From an uncultured Ruminococcus sp. (GTDB taxonomy: Bacteria; Bacillota; Clostridia; Oscillospirales; Acutalibacteraceae), in contig CACYDP010000007.1 in the NCBI GenBank assembly GCA_902773135.1, positions 1 to 59,385 of the forward strand: a stretch of 59,385 nt of DNA, in the 5' to 3' direction. The notes beneath the pieces were generated by a model. The model saw nothing but the letters and a program-made list of their open reading frames with translations. It ran no database searches and was not told where the DNA came from. Position numbers and translations under genes: made by a program. Each line of letters starts with the position of its first letter. Positions within the stretch are counted from its first letter, which is position 1. Below, piece after piece: positions 1-7,916 of this stretch.

Positions 1-1
1 C

Positions 2-49
2 GAGGTCATTAATCATTTTTTAGAAACCGGCGAAATTGATGCTATTTAA
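2..49 (+). CDS. C-terminal fragment of an unidentified protein
   Basis: An open frame enters from the left edge and ends in TAA at 47-49. It encodes the tail EVINHFLETGEIDAI, which reads like a real protein C-terminus with a helix and charged residues. Only 15 residues are visible, so no family can be named. It is on the same strand as pgcA and ends about 60 nt before the pgcA promoter. Confidence 0.4.
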   Translation, partial: EVINHFLETGEIDAI

Positions 50-111
50 AAATTGTGTAACACATCATTGACAAACCAACAAAAAAATTTTGCCAAATGA
101 AAAAGTAATTG

Positions 112-140
112 TTGAAACGTGAGGAAAAATATGATATTAT
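112..140 (+). promoter_or_regulatory. Promoter of the phosphoglucomutase gene
   Basis: TTGAAA at 112-117 and TATTAT at 135-140 are separated by 17 nt. Transcription should start near 147, about 40 nt before the ATG at 188. Confidence 0.55.
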
Positions 141-187
141 ATGAATATCTATTATTGCTGACAATAGTTTTACCGGAGGGATTTCTT

Positions 188-1906
188 ATGAATACAGAAG
201 CACTTTTTAATGTATGGCTCGACAATGCGAAAGATGACAGCGACCTCATCAGCGAACTGGAAAGCATAAAAGGCAACGAAAGCGAAATTTATGAACGCTT
301 TTACCGTGAACTCGGATTCGGTACAGCCGGTCTGAGAGGCGTTTTGGGTGCAGGCACCAACCGTATGAATGTTTATACCGTCCGCCGTGCAACACAAGGA
401 CTGGCAAATTTTCTGAACCAGAAGTATGACCATCCGTCTGTTGCCATTTCACACGATTCAAGAATCAAAGCAGATCTTTTTGCAAGAGAAGCCGCAAGAG
501 TTCTTGCCGCAAACGGTATCAAGGTATTTATTTCGACTGAACTTCAGCCCACCCCTGTTGTTTCCTATGCTGTTCGTGAACTCAAAACCGATGCCGGAAT
601 TATGGTAACCGCAAGCCATAACCCTGCCAAATATAACGGCTACAAATGTTATGGCAATGACGGCTGTCAGATGACAGATGTATCGGCAAACGCTGTTTTT
701 GAAGAAATCAAAAATGTTGATTATTTCAACGGTGACATCAAATTGATCTCTTTTGATGAAGGTCTGGAAAACGGTTTAATCGAGTGGATCAGTGACAGCC
801 TTTATGAAAGCTATCTCGACAATGTACAGGCACAATCGGTCAATCCCGGTATATGTCAGAATTCCGGTCTGAAAGTGGTATATACCCCTCTCAACGGTGC
901 AGGCAACAAACTGGTAAGAAAAGTTCTTGCCCGTATCGGTGTTGAAAATATCGTCATCGTTCCCGAACAGGAAAATCCTGACGGCAACTTTACCACCTGT
1001 CCGTATCCCAACCCCGAAATCAAAGAGGCTCTTGCTCTTGGTCTTGATCTTTGCGAAAAGGAACAGGCAGATCTTCTTCTTGCCACAGACCCGGACAGTG
1101 ATCGTGTGGGCATTGCTGTAAAAACAAAAGACGGCTATCGTCTGATGTCCGGCAACGAAACCGGTATTATGCTCATCAATTATATCCTCAGCAACAAAAA
1201 GAACAACGGAACACTTCCCGCTAATCCCGTTGCTGTCAAGACAATCGTGACAAGCAAACTGGTAGAAAAGATTTGCGATAAATACGGCTGTGAACTCAAA
1301 AATGTACTTACCGGATTTAAATATATCGGCGAACAGATTCTTCTTCTCGAACAAAAGAAGGAAGAAAACAGATACATCTTTGGATTTGAAGAAAGCTACG
1401 GTTATCTGGCAGGAACCTATGTCAGAGATAAGGATGCGGTTGTCGCTTCTATGCTGATCTGCGAAATGGCTGCTTATTATCGTCAGCAGGGAAAATCTCT
1501 TGATGAAGTGATGAATTCCATCTATGAGGAATACGGATATTATATTAACCAGACTGAAAGTTTTGAATTTGAAGGCTCAGCAGGTATGCAAAAGATGGCG
1601 GACATTATGTCTTCATTACGCAATTCTCATCCGACGAAAATTGCCGGCTATCAAGTAACAAATATTGCAGATTACCTTAATTCTTACAGCAAATCACTCG
1701 AAAACGGCAAGGAAGAAACCATTGACCTTCCGAAGTCAAATGTTCTTTCTTATTCTCTGGAAGGTGGCGGAGCTGCTATCGTAAGACCTTCGGGTACAGA
1801 ACCGAAAATCAAGGTTTATATTACAGCTGTCGGAAAAACCAACGACGAGGCTGCATCCGCTGCTGATAAAATGGTAAAATCGATGGTTTCAATTTTAGGA
1901 ATTTAA
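188..1906 (+). CDS. pgcA: Phosphoglucomutase / phosphomannomutase, alpha-D-phosphohexomutase family
   Basis: This cytoplasmic enzyme interconverts hexose 1- and 6-phosphates and supplies sugar nucleotides for wall polymers and glycogen. The 572-residue protein shows the family landmarks: the phosphoserine loop TASHNPAKYNGYK (catalytic Ser about 143), the Mg-binding loop TDPDSDR, the sugar loop GFEESYG and the C-terminal phosphate-binding motif RPSGTEPKIK. The length fits the PgcA/ManB-like 570-residue class. I chose ATG 188 because CGGAGGG lies at 174-180; an upstream in-frame ATG at 119 has no ribosome binding site and would fall before the predicted transcription start. It is monocistronic and ends at a double terminator. 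Substrate preference (glucose or mannose) cannot be read from the sequence. Confidence 0.93.
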   Translation: MNTEALFNVWLDNAKDDSDLISELESIKGNESEIYERFYRELGFGTAGLRGVLGAGTNRMNVYTVRRATQGLANFLNQKYDHPSVAISHDSRIKADLFAREAARVLAANGIKVFISTELQPTPVVSYAVRELKTDAGIMVTASHNPAKYNGYKCYGNDGCQMTDVSANAVFEEIKNVDYFNGDIKLISFDEGLENGLIEWISDSLYESYLDNVQAQSVNPGICQNSGLKVVYTPLNGAGNKLVRKVLARIGVENIVIVPEQENPDGNFTTCPYPNPEIKEALALGLDLCEKEQADLLLATDPDSDRVGIAVKTKDGYRLMSGNETGIMLINYILSNKKNNGTLPANPVAVKTIVTSKLVEKICDKYGCELKNVLTGFKYIGEQILLLEQKKEENRYIFGFEESYGYLAGTYVRDKDAVVASMLICEMAAYYRQQGKSLDEVMNSIYEEYGYYINQTESFEFEGSAGMQKMADIMSSLRNSHPTKIAGYQVTNIADYLNSYSKSLENGKEETIDLPKSNVLSYSLEGGGAAIVRPSGTEPKIKVYITAVGKTNDEAASAADKMVKSMVSILGI

Positions 1907-1917
1907 CCACAATAACA

Positions 1918-1950
1918 AACAGGAACAGCCAATCAAGCTGTTCCTGTTTT
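1918..1950 (+). terminator. Intrinsic terminator of pgcA
   Basis: A 12-bp perfect stem (1918-1929 with 1937-1948) closes a 7-nt loop and ends in TTTT, 12 nt after the pgcA stop. Confidence 0.8.
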
Positions 1951-1960
1951 GATGTCATAA

Positions 1961-1997
1961 AAAACCTGTCTGATCAGTTATCAGACAGGTTTTTTTA
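1961..1997. terminator. Bidirectional terminator between pgcA and the ThiE-like gene
   Basis: A 13-bp stem (1961-1973 with 1981-1993) carries a T-run on the plus strand and TTTT on the minus strand, so it can stop both converging transcripts. It is the second terminator in tandem for pgcA. Confidence 0.85.
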
Positions 1998-1998
1998 T

Positions 1999-2583
1999 TT
2001 ACGTATTTTTAAAATAGAAAATATCATTTTCTATTTCATCCATATTACATTCCATAAAGTGCGAAACCGAACAGACACCTGATGCTCCGTTAGCATACAC
2101 ATATGCTGTACGCTCCTTGGTGATACCTCCCGAAGCAAGCACCGGTATGCTGACAGCAAACACAATATTTTGCAAAAACTCAAACCCGTTGGGTGTTTCG
2201 CCGTCAGCGGCACTGCATATATTTTCCGCAATAATATAAGATGCCCCGAGCTGCTGTGCTTCTTCGGCTTCTTCTTTATTCCGGACAGATACCCCTACCG
2301 TGCGGAACTGCTTGACGATTTCCGGCTGCTTTTTCAGTTCGGGCAACGATAAATGAATATCACTATGCACTTCTTTTGCAATACTGATATGACTGTTGAC
2401 AGAAAAGTCCACATCATACAGTCTGCATATTGCCTGACAATCATAAGCGAGCGTTCGATATTCTTTTTCCGGCATATTTTCTTCTTTAAAAATAACACGA
2501 TCCGGACGTGCCATTGCTATTTTTTCCATTCTCGTAAGAAAATTATCACTGCATATTTCGGTAGAAGTAACAATAAAAATCAT
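1999..2583 (-). CDS. ThiE/TenI-like thiamine phosphate synthase family protein
   Basis: The 194-residue protein has the TIM-barrel pattern of the ThiE/TenI family. Visible elements are a start of MIFIVTST, an IHLSLPEL strand-loop in the usual VHLG position, VGVSVRNKEEAEEAQQLGASY matching the ThiE VG.S.H...EA..A...GADY region, and the phosphate-binding ASGGI near the C-terminus. ThiE joins HMP-PP and HET-P to give thiamine phosphate; TenI aromatises the thiazole. The motifs are divergent, so either activity or a different barrel reaction is possible. The start at 2583 follows TTGAGGA; a longer reading from 2616 lacks a site. No thiamine genes and no TPP riboswitch lie nearby. It is monocistronic with its own promoter. 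Confidence 0.7.
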   Translation of the reverse strand: MIFIVTSTEICSDNFLTRMEKIAMARPDRVIFKEENMPEKEYRTLAYDCQAICRLYDVDFSVNSHISIAKEVHSDIHLSLPELKKQPEIVKQFRTVGVSVRNKEEAEEAQQLGASYIIAENICSAADGETPNGFEFLQNIVFAVSIPVLASGGITKERTAYVYANGASGVCSVSHFMECNMDEIENDIFYFKNT

Positions 2584-2705
2584 AATTTTTTTCCTCAAAT
2601 TAAATAGTATCATCAATCATTTTTCATCGTCTTATATATGTAAACTCCCCATCGTCTGAAAGGGTTTTTCTGCAATAAAGCAAAGAAATGAAATATTATA
2701 TTTTA

Positions 2706-2734
2706 ATTATAATATCATTAAACAATCTTGTCAA
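2706..2734 (-). promoter_or_regulatory. Consensus promoter of the ThiE-like gene
   Basis: Minus-strand TTGACA (2734-2729), 17 nt, TATAAT (2711-2706). The transcript would carry a leader of about 115 nt in which I see no known riboswitch. Confidence 0.8.
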
Positions 2735-2766
2735 CAAAATAATCAGGTATCGGACAGAATAATTAT

Positions 2767-3558
2767 TCAGCTCCCCGCACTCTCATAGGCTTTGAGTCCC
2801 TTATTCCATATCAGTACAGATACAAACAGCATCACCATCGATATGATGACTGCTCCGCCAATATTAAACAGCGGATTTTCACCTGTCATAAGATATAAAG
2901 CAGGATAGTAGCCCGTAAAAGCAAACGGTATGATATAGGTAACAAAAAATTTGATGATATTACTGTATATGGTAGTCGGATATTTTGAGAATTCATTCAT
3001 ACCGTAAAGCATCTGTATAATATAGCCGCTGCTCTTGATCCAGAAAGCAAATGCTGCACACGCAATTTTGATAGAGGTATAGATCAGCGTACAAAACGGA
3101 ATAGCAAAGACAAAAAGTGTTACCGTTAACGCATTGACACACAGTGCTGCATGGGGTGCAGCATAAATCATCAGCGAAATTCCTACCACCAGTTCTCCTG
3201 CTGCATCAATCTGGAACGTTTCTGCAATCACATGAAAAAGCGGATTGATCGGGCGAGTCAGATATTTATCGAAATCACCTTTTTTGACAATAAAATATCC
3301 GACCGACCAGAGATTGTCTGTCAGCAGATGATCAATTCCTTTGGGTATCTGTGAAAATCCATAGATAAAAACAATCTGTTCAAATTGAAATCCTGCCAGC
3401 TGCGGTATCTGTGAAAAGATGATAAAGATAAAGGCAATGCCTATCGCCTGATCAATCAGAAAACTGACCGCACCCGTAAAAAAATCCGCCTTATATTCCA
3501 TTACACGCTTCAGATTCTGAGCCACCAATATTTTATAAATTTTCAGTGCCCTGTGCAT
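2767..3558 (-). CDS. ABC-2 family exporter permease (COG3694-like)
   Basis: This 263-residue integral membrane protein has about six hydrophobic segments and the profile of ABC2_membrane_6 (DUF990) permeases: a charged N-terminal amphipathic helix MHRALKIYKILVAQNLKRVM and a central cytoplasmic loop KKGDFDKYLTRPINPLFH, a motif typical of this family. It is the last gene of a three-gene exporter. I start at ATG 3558, preceded by AGGGAGG; a GTG at 3579 would place that site inside the gene. It begins 4 nt after the stop of the other permease. Substrate unknown; relatives are annotated as uncharacterised or antibiotic-type export systems. Confidence 0.85.
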   Translation of the reverse strand: MHRALKIYKILVAQNLKRVMEYKADFFTGAVSFLIDQAIGIAFIFIIFSQIPQLAGFQFEQIVFIYGFSQIPKGIDHLLTDNLWSVGYFIVKKGDFDKYLTRPINPLFHVIAETFQIDAAGELVVGISLMIYAAPHAALCVNALTVTLFVFAIPFCTLIYTSIKIACAAFAFWIKSSGYIIQMLYGMNEFSKYPTTIYSNIIKFFVTYIIPFAFTGYYPALYLMTGENPLFNIGGAVIISMVMLFVSVLIWNKGLKAYESAGS

Positions 3559-3562
3559 AAGA

Positions 3563-4381
3563 TCAGCCTCCCTGTACACTCAGTTTTTTCACAGCTCTGA
3601 ACCATATCAGTTTTGACAAAGCATATGTGATTAATGCCCATATTGCTTGTATTGCCAGTCTGAACAATATTTCGTCAATATCGTATTTTCCCATATAAAT
3701 CATCACGGGGGTATAGTTCATCGATGCAAACGGCATATATTCTAAGATGATTTTTAACTGCTCGGGCATAAAAGCCAGAGGAATCAATGAGCCGGAAAGA
3801 AAATTGATGATACTGTTTTTCAGTATGCCGATTCCCCACAGATTTTTCACATAAAAGGCAATGAATCCGAAACAGAGATTCACCCTGAACGATATTAAAT
3901 ATGCCAGCACAATGCTCAGTAAATATAACAAAAACCGAACAAGGTCAAACATAATTGTTTCGCAGACAACATAACGATAAATCTCAATGCCCATCATTAC
4001 AGGAACGGCAAAGACCGCAAACCGCATCAATGCTGCACCTATTTCAGCAGCAAGATAACTCATATCAACATTAACGGGTTTGATCAGCCTCATTGAAATG
4101 CTTCCGTCCCTGATCTCTTCCCCTACATCATTGCTTGCCGAACTAAAAGTTAATTGCCCCGTAACATTGGACAAAAAGATATATACCACCATATCCGTCA
4201 TCGAGAAGCCCATAAAACTGCCGTCACCGGACGAAAGAAAAACAGCCTGCCACAAATAATACATTACGAAACAATAAATCAGACCACCGATAATAAAGCC
4301 CATAAAATTCATTCTGTATGCAATGAGGGTCTGTACACCTGCACGGACAAAAGGAAGATATTGTTTCCGAATTTTATTCAT
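3563..4381 (-). CDS. ABC-2 family exporter permease (COG4587-like)
   Basis: A 272-residue membrane protein with six predicted transmembrane segments. The cytoplasmic motif SISMRLIKPVNVDM parallels the YLTRPINP motif of its partner, which marks the two as paralogous subunits of one heterodimeric channel. It starts at ATG 4381 behind AGGGGG and overlaps the ATPase gene by 8 nt, so translation is probably coupled. The ATPase, permease, permease order is the standard layout of COG4586/4587/3694 systems. Confidence 0.85.
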   Translation of the reverse strand: MNKIRKQYLPFVRAGVQTLIAYRMNFMGFIIGGLIYCFVMYYLWQAVFLSSGDGSFMGFSMTDMVVYIFLSNVTGQLTFSSASNDVGEEIRDGSISMRLIKPVNVDMSYLAAEIGAALMRFAVFAVPVMMGIEIYRYVVCETIMFDLVRFLLYLLSIVLAYLISFRVNLCFGFIAFYVKNLWGIGILKNSIINFLSGSLIPLAFMPEQLKIILEYMPFASMNYTPVMIYMGKYDIDEILFRLAIQAIWALITYALSKLIWFRAVKKLSVQGG

Positions 4382-5387
4382 TTGGTTTCGCCCCCTCTTT
4401 ATAAAGTCGGCGAATAATTTCTTCTATATCAGCATCCCGTACCGCTATATCCTTCACTCTGGCTGCCGAAAGGGTATAATTTAACATATCGCCTACCGGA
4501 ATGACATCGCTGTTAAAACGTATTTTGAATACATTTTTGTCGTTTTCAATAAAAATATCATCTTTAGATAAGTGAAGACCGCTTTTGAATGTTTCGGCAC
4601 TCATAGAACATTCATTGTCACACTCAAAAGTCAGTTCCCTCATTTGACCGTAATTTTTCTTTAGTTCTGTCAGCGAACCATCATAGACATTTTTTCCTTT
4701 ATCAATCATCACAATCCTGTCACATAACAGTTCAATGTCGCTTATATCATGAGTAGTCAGAATGACGGTTGTCTGTTCCTCCTGATTAATTTTCATAATG
4801 GCACGGCGTATATTGTCTTTCACGACCACGTCAAGACCAATGGTAGGTTCATCAAGAAACAACACTTTCGGACTGTGAAGCATCGAGGCAGCTATATCGG
4901 CTCTCATACGCTGACCAAGCGACAATGTACGAACAGGCGATCGGATAAACTCTTTCAGATCAAGAACCTCGTTCAAAAATGACATTCGTTCCTTAAAATT
5001 TTCGTCACTGACTTCATAGATTTCTTTGAGTACCGAATAGGTTTCCACCAACGGCAAATCCCACCAGAGCTGTGTTCTCTGCCCGAATACCACACCAATG
5101 TCACGTACATATTTTTTTCGGTCATTCTGCGGATTTTTCCCGTTGATTCGGCATTGCCCCTTCGTTGGTGTCAATATACCAGTGAGCATTTTAATCACTG
5201 TTGATTTTCCCGCACCGTTTGGTCCTATAAATCCGAGTATCTCTCCTTTCGGAACGTGAAAACTAATATTGTCTGCTGCTACTACAATTTCTTTCCGGGG
5301 TTTGAAAAGGGCTTTGAAGCTTCCTTTCAATCCGGGATCTTTGATAATTTTTGTGAATTCTTTTCTTAAATTTTCTGCATATATCAT
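4374..5387 (-). CDS. ABC exporter ATP-binding protein (COG4586-like)
   Basis: A 337-residue ATPase that energises the two downstream permeases. It has Walker A GPNGAGKST, signature LSLGQRMRAD and Walker B VLFLDEPTIGLD followed by the H-loop TTHD. The extended N-terminus (LRKEFTKIIKDPGLKGSF) and the insert before the core are features of the COG4586 class, as is the roughly 100-residue C-terminal domain after the nucleotide-binding core. It is first in its operon; the ATG follows AGAGGTACTT. I find no convincing vegetative promoter in the 89 nt shared with sigG. Confidence 0.9.
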   Translation of the reverse strand: MIYAENLRKEFTKIIKDPGLKGSFKALFKPRKEIVVAADNISFHVPKGEILGFIGPNGAGKSTVIKMLTGILTPTKGQCRINGKNPQNDRKKYVRDIGVVFGQRTQLWWDLPLVETYSVLKEIYEVSDENFKERMSFLNEVLDLKEFIRSPVRTLSLGQRMRADIAASMLHSPKVLFLDEPTIGLDVVVKDNIRRAIMKINQEEQTTVILTTHDISDIELLCDRIVMIDKGKNVYDGSLTELKKNYGQMRELTFECDNECSMSAETFKSGLHLSKDDIFIENDKNVFKIRFNSDVIPVGDMLNYTLSAARVKDIAVRDADIEEIIRRLYKEGAKPNE

Positions 5388-5476
5388 AAGTACCTCTAAA
5401 ATTCAGTTCAGTTAAATGAATGATTCTCCGTGCGGTCGTCCATACTTTTGTCATAAAAACAAACGGAGGCATCAAT

Positions 5477-6259
5477 GTGATTTACAGTAAAGTGGAAATT
5501 TGCGGAGTCAACACGTCCAAACTGCCCGTTCTGTCCGAAAACAGAAAAAAAGAGTTGCTGACAGTGATCAGAAACGGAACAGACACTCAGCGTAAACGGG
5601 CAAGAGATGAAATGATAAAAGGGAATTTAAGGCTTGTACTCAGTGTCATACAACGCTTCTCCAATAGAGGAGAAAATCCCGATGATCTTTTTCAGGTAGG
5701 CTGTATTGGTCTAATGAAAGCAATCGACAACTTCGACTGTGAAAAAGAGGTAAGATTTTCAACCTACGGTGTTCCGATGATCATCGGTGAGGTAAGAAGG
5801 TATCTCAGAGATTACAATTCCGTAAGAGTAAGCCGTTCTATGCGTGATACCGCCTACAAAGCCATGCAAGTCAAAGAAAAACTGACCGCACTCAACAATC
5901 GTGAGCCTACCATAGAACAAATTGCAAAAGAACTTGAAATCCCCAAAGAAAATGTTGTCATCGCACTTGAGGCAATTGTGGAGCCTGTTTCCCTGTACGA
6001 ACCGGTCTACTCCGACGGGACTGATACGATTTATGTAATGGATCAATTGGGAGATGCCAATGACGAAAGCAACTGGATTAACGGTATTGCATTAAAAGAA
6101 GCAATACGTTCCCTCAGCGACAGAGAGAAAACGATCCTTTCATTAAGGTTTTTCAAAGGTAAAACACAAACCGAAGTAGCAGACGAAATCGGCATCAGTC
6201 AGGCACAGGTATCACGTCTGGAAAAAACGGCCCTCAAAAAAATTAAAAAAGAACTGTAA
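5477..6259 (+). CDS. sigG: RNA polymerase sporulation sigma factor, sigma-G
   Basis: Sigma-G directs late gene expression in the forespore. The 260-residue product carries the diagnostic start KVEICGVNTSKLPVLSE, region 2 with NLRLVLSVIQRF and DLFQVGCIGLMKAIDNF, the core-binding stretch RFSTYGVPMIIGEVRRYLRD, and a region 4 helix-turn-helix in TEVADEIGISQAQVSRLEK. These match Bacillus subtilis SigG very closely and separate it from SigF and SigB. The start is GTG 5477 with GGAGG at 5466-5470; the open frame extends to 5420 but only the GTG gives the conserved N-terminus. The usual neighbours spoIIGA and sigE are absent; the gene stands alone next to an ABC exporter. I could not identify a clear sigma-F type promoter. 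Confidence 0.96.
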   Translation: MIYSKVEICGVNTSKLPVLSENRKKELLTVIRNGTDTQRKRARDEMIKGNLRLVLSVIQRFSNRGENPDDLFQVGCIGLMKAIDNFDCEKEVRFSTYGVPMIIGEVRRYLRDYNSVRVSRSMRDTAYKAMQVKEKLTALNNREPTIEQIAKELEIPKENVVIALEAIVEPVSLYEPVYSDGTDTIYVMDQLGDANDESNWINGIALKEAIRSLSDREKTILSLRFFKGKTQTEVADEIGISQAQVSRLEKTALKKIKKEL

Positions 6260-6280
6260 TCCGACAGAGCGGAATAATAG

Positions 6281-6317
6281 TAACTCTGCCGACAATCGAT
6301 GAATATCGGCAGAGTTA
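6281..6317. terminator. Convergent hairpin between sigG and rpiB
   Basis: A 12-bp stem (6281-6292 with 6306-6317) sits just past both stop codons. Neither side has a strong T-run, so termination may be inefficient or assisted. Confidence 0.55.
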
Positions 6318-6319
6318 TG

Positions 6320-6772
6320 TTACGAAAGTTCTTTTCCGTTTTCAATATCTGTGAGAAGGTCTACACGGCGTTGGTGCCTGCCGCCCTCAAATTCTGTTGC
6401 AATAAATATATCAACCAGTTGATTGGCAAGTTCGGGTCCGACCACATTCTGTCCCATACAGATCACATTGGCATTGTTGTGTCTGCGGGTCATTTCCGCC
6501 AGCATTTCATTGGTACATACGGCGGCACGTACACCCTTTACCTTATTGGCTGCCATTGAAACACCCAGTCCCGTTGTACAGCAAATAATACCAAAATCAT
6601 ATTCTCCTTTTGCAACTGCCGAAGCTGCAAGATAGGCATACTTTGGATAATCAACTGATTCCTTTGACATACAGCCGAAATCCTGATATTCTATTCCCTT
6701 TTCGTCAAGGTGTTTTTTAATGGAATCTTTCAGTTCAAATGCACCGTGATCCGCTGCGATTGCCAATTTCAT
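6320..6772 (-). CDS. rpiB: Ribose 5-phosphate isomerase B
   Basis: RpiB interconverts ribose 5-phosphate and ribulose 5-phosphate. The 150-residue length and the motifs ADHGAFELK at the start and CCTTGLGVSMAANK (about 64-77, holding the active-site Cys and phosphate loop) are typical of RpiB/LacAB proteins. The usual CGTG reads CTTG here, a mild variation. The ATG overlaps the tsaB stop as ATGA, so it is the last gene of fhs-tsaE-tsaB-rpiB. A galactose 6-phosphate isomerase role is unlikely without lac neighbours. Confidence 0.92.
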   Translation of the reverse strand: MKLAIAADHGAFELKDSIKKHLDEKGIEYQDFGCMSKESVDYPKYAYLAASAVAKGEYDFGIICCTTGLGVSMAANKVKGVRAAVCTNEMLAEMTRRHNNANVICMGQNVVGPELANQLVDIFIATEFEGGRHQRRVDLLTDIENGKELS

Positions 6773-7473
6773 TTTTCATTTTCCTTTCTTTGTTGGAGTC
6801 TGGCTTTCAGTTCACGTTCCGCCTGAGGAAGACGAAGATACAAGGGCTGAAGCTCTGCGGAAGAACATTGATATTGTTCCGCTGCGACAGCTGTCCCGTA
6901 AGCGTGCTGATAACGTATATTTTCCGGTACAAGTATCACATTGTCAAGTATATCCGAATATTCCTTGAAACATAATTCCGCACCGTCACCGACAAGATAG
7001 ATGCTGCCATCATAATGTTCCAACTCTTTTTGGAGTTCATTAATACTTAAAGCTCTGTCTTCTGTCAGCCTGTCAACTTTGCCGCCGTCAAGCATAAACA
7101 AAGCATTATATACCTGGCTGCATCTTGCGTCCATCACCGCACAGACAATGCCGTCGGAATACGGCATACAGTACGCCATTGATTCCAGCGTGGATACCGA
7201 AGCACAAGGCTTATCAAGCGGCATAGTGATTCCTTTGATGGTAGATACGCCGATTCTCACACCGGTAAAAGAACCGGGTCCCGCATTAACGGCAAACAGA
7301 TCAATCTCGTGGATATCCGTACCGGTCGTCTTTAACAGGGTATCGATCAGCGGCATCAGTGTCTGGCTGTGGGTGGTTTTGATATTCAGAAAAAATTCTC
7401 CCGACAGTTTACCGTCATCAACAAGTGCCGCCGATACAGGAGATGCTGTTGTGTCAACAGCAAGAATTTTCAT
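6769..7473 (-). CDS. tsaB: tRNA threonylcarbamoyladenosine biosynthesis protein TsaB
   Basis: TsaB is an ASKHA-fold partner that scaffolds TsaD and TsaE in making t6A37 on ANN-decoding tRNAs. The 234-residue protein begins MKILAVDTTASPVSAALV and contains NAGPGSFTGVRIG, both diagnostic of TsaB. Its start overlaps the end of tsaE by 20 nt, so translation is likely coupled. The catalytic subunit gene tsaD, often adjacent in Firmicutes, is not in the window. Confidence 0.95.
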   Translation of the reverse strand: MKILAVDTTASPVSAALVDDGKLSGEFFLNIKTTHSQTLMPLIDTLLKTTGTDIHEIDLFAVNAGPGSFTGVRIGVSTIKGITMPLDKPCASVSTLESMAYCMPYSDGIVCAVMDARCSQVYNALFMLDGGKVDRLTEDRALSINELQKELEHYDGSIYLVGDGAELCFKEYSDILDNVILVPENIRYQHAYGTAVAAEQYQCSSAELQPLYLRLPQAERELKARLQQRKENEK

Positions 7474-7891
7474 ATTTTCCCTCTCCCTCTATGATGATTT
7501 CACGTTCATTTTCCGACAGATATGTAAGGGTGATGCGAATAAGATCTTCAGGCAGAAAATCTTCTACATTTTCACTCCACTCAATGACCATAATTCCGTT
7601 ATTTTCATAATCAAAAAATCCCGTAGAATATAAGTCATCATAGGAAGTAATCCGGTACATATCAAAATGATAAATCGGAAATTTGCCCTCATATTCATTC
7701 ACAAGTGCAAAGGTAGGGCTGGACACCACATCGCCTGCACCTAAACCCTTTGCAAGACCTCGTGTAAATGCTGTTTTTCCTGCTCCCAGATCTCCGAACA
7801 TTGCAATCACTTCCGTACCCTTGAGTGTTCCGGAAAATTCATAGGCAATGTTTTCGGTTTCCTGAGCCGATTTGCTTAAAAACTTTTGCAA
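7454..7891 (-). CDS. tsaE: tRNA threonylcarbamoyladenosine biosynthesis ATPase TsaE
   Basis: TsaE is the P-loop ATPase that resets the TsaBD complex. The 145-residue protein shows Walker A GDLGAGKTAFTRGLAKGLG, the SPTFALVNEY strand, HFDMYR and the VIEWSENV motif, all characteristic. The start is TTG 7891, the only candidate that follows the ribosome binding site AAAGAGAGG at 7 or 8 nt. It lies 25 nt downstream of fhs and overlaps tsaB. Confidence 0.95.
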   Translation of the reverse strand: MQKFLSKSAQETENIAYEFSGTLKGTEVIAMFGDLGAGKTAFTRGLAKGLGAGDVVSSPTFALVNEYEGKFPIYHFDMYRITSYDDLYSTGFFDYENNGIMVIEWSENVEDFLPEDLIRITLTYLSENEREIIIEGEGKYENSCC

Positions 7892-7916
7892 GTTTAAAAC
7901 CTCTCTTTGAAAATGA

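Noticed and set aside
2584..2705. TPP riboswitch in the leader of the ThiE-like gene
   Set aside because: The conserved CTGAGA and ACCTGA elements are absent.
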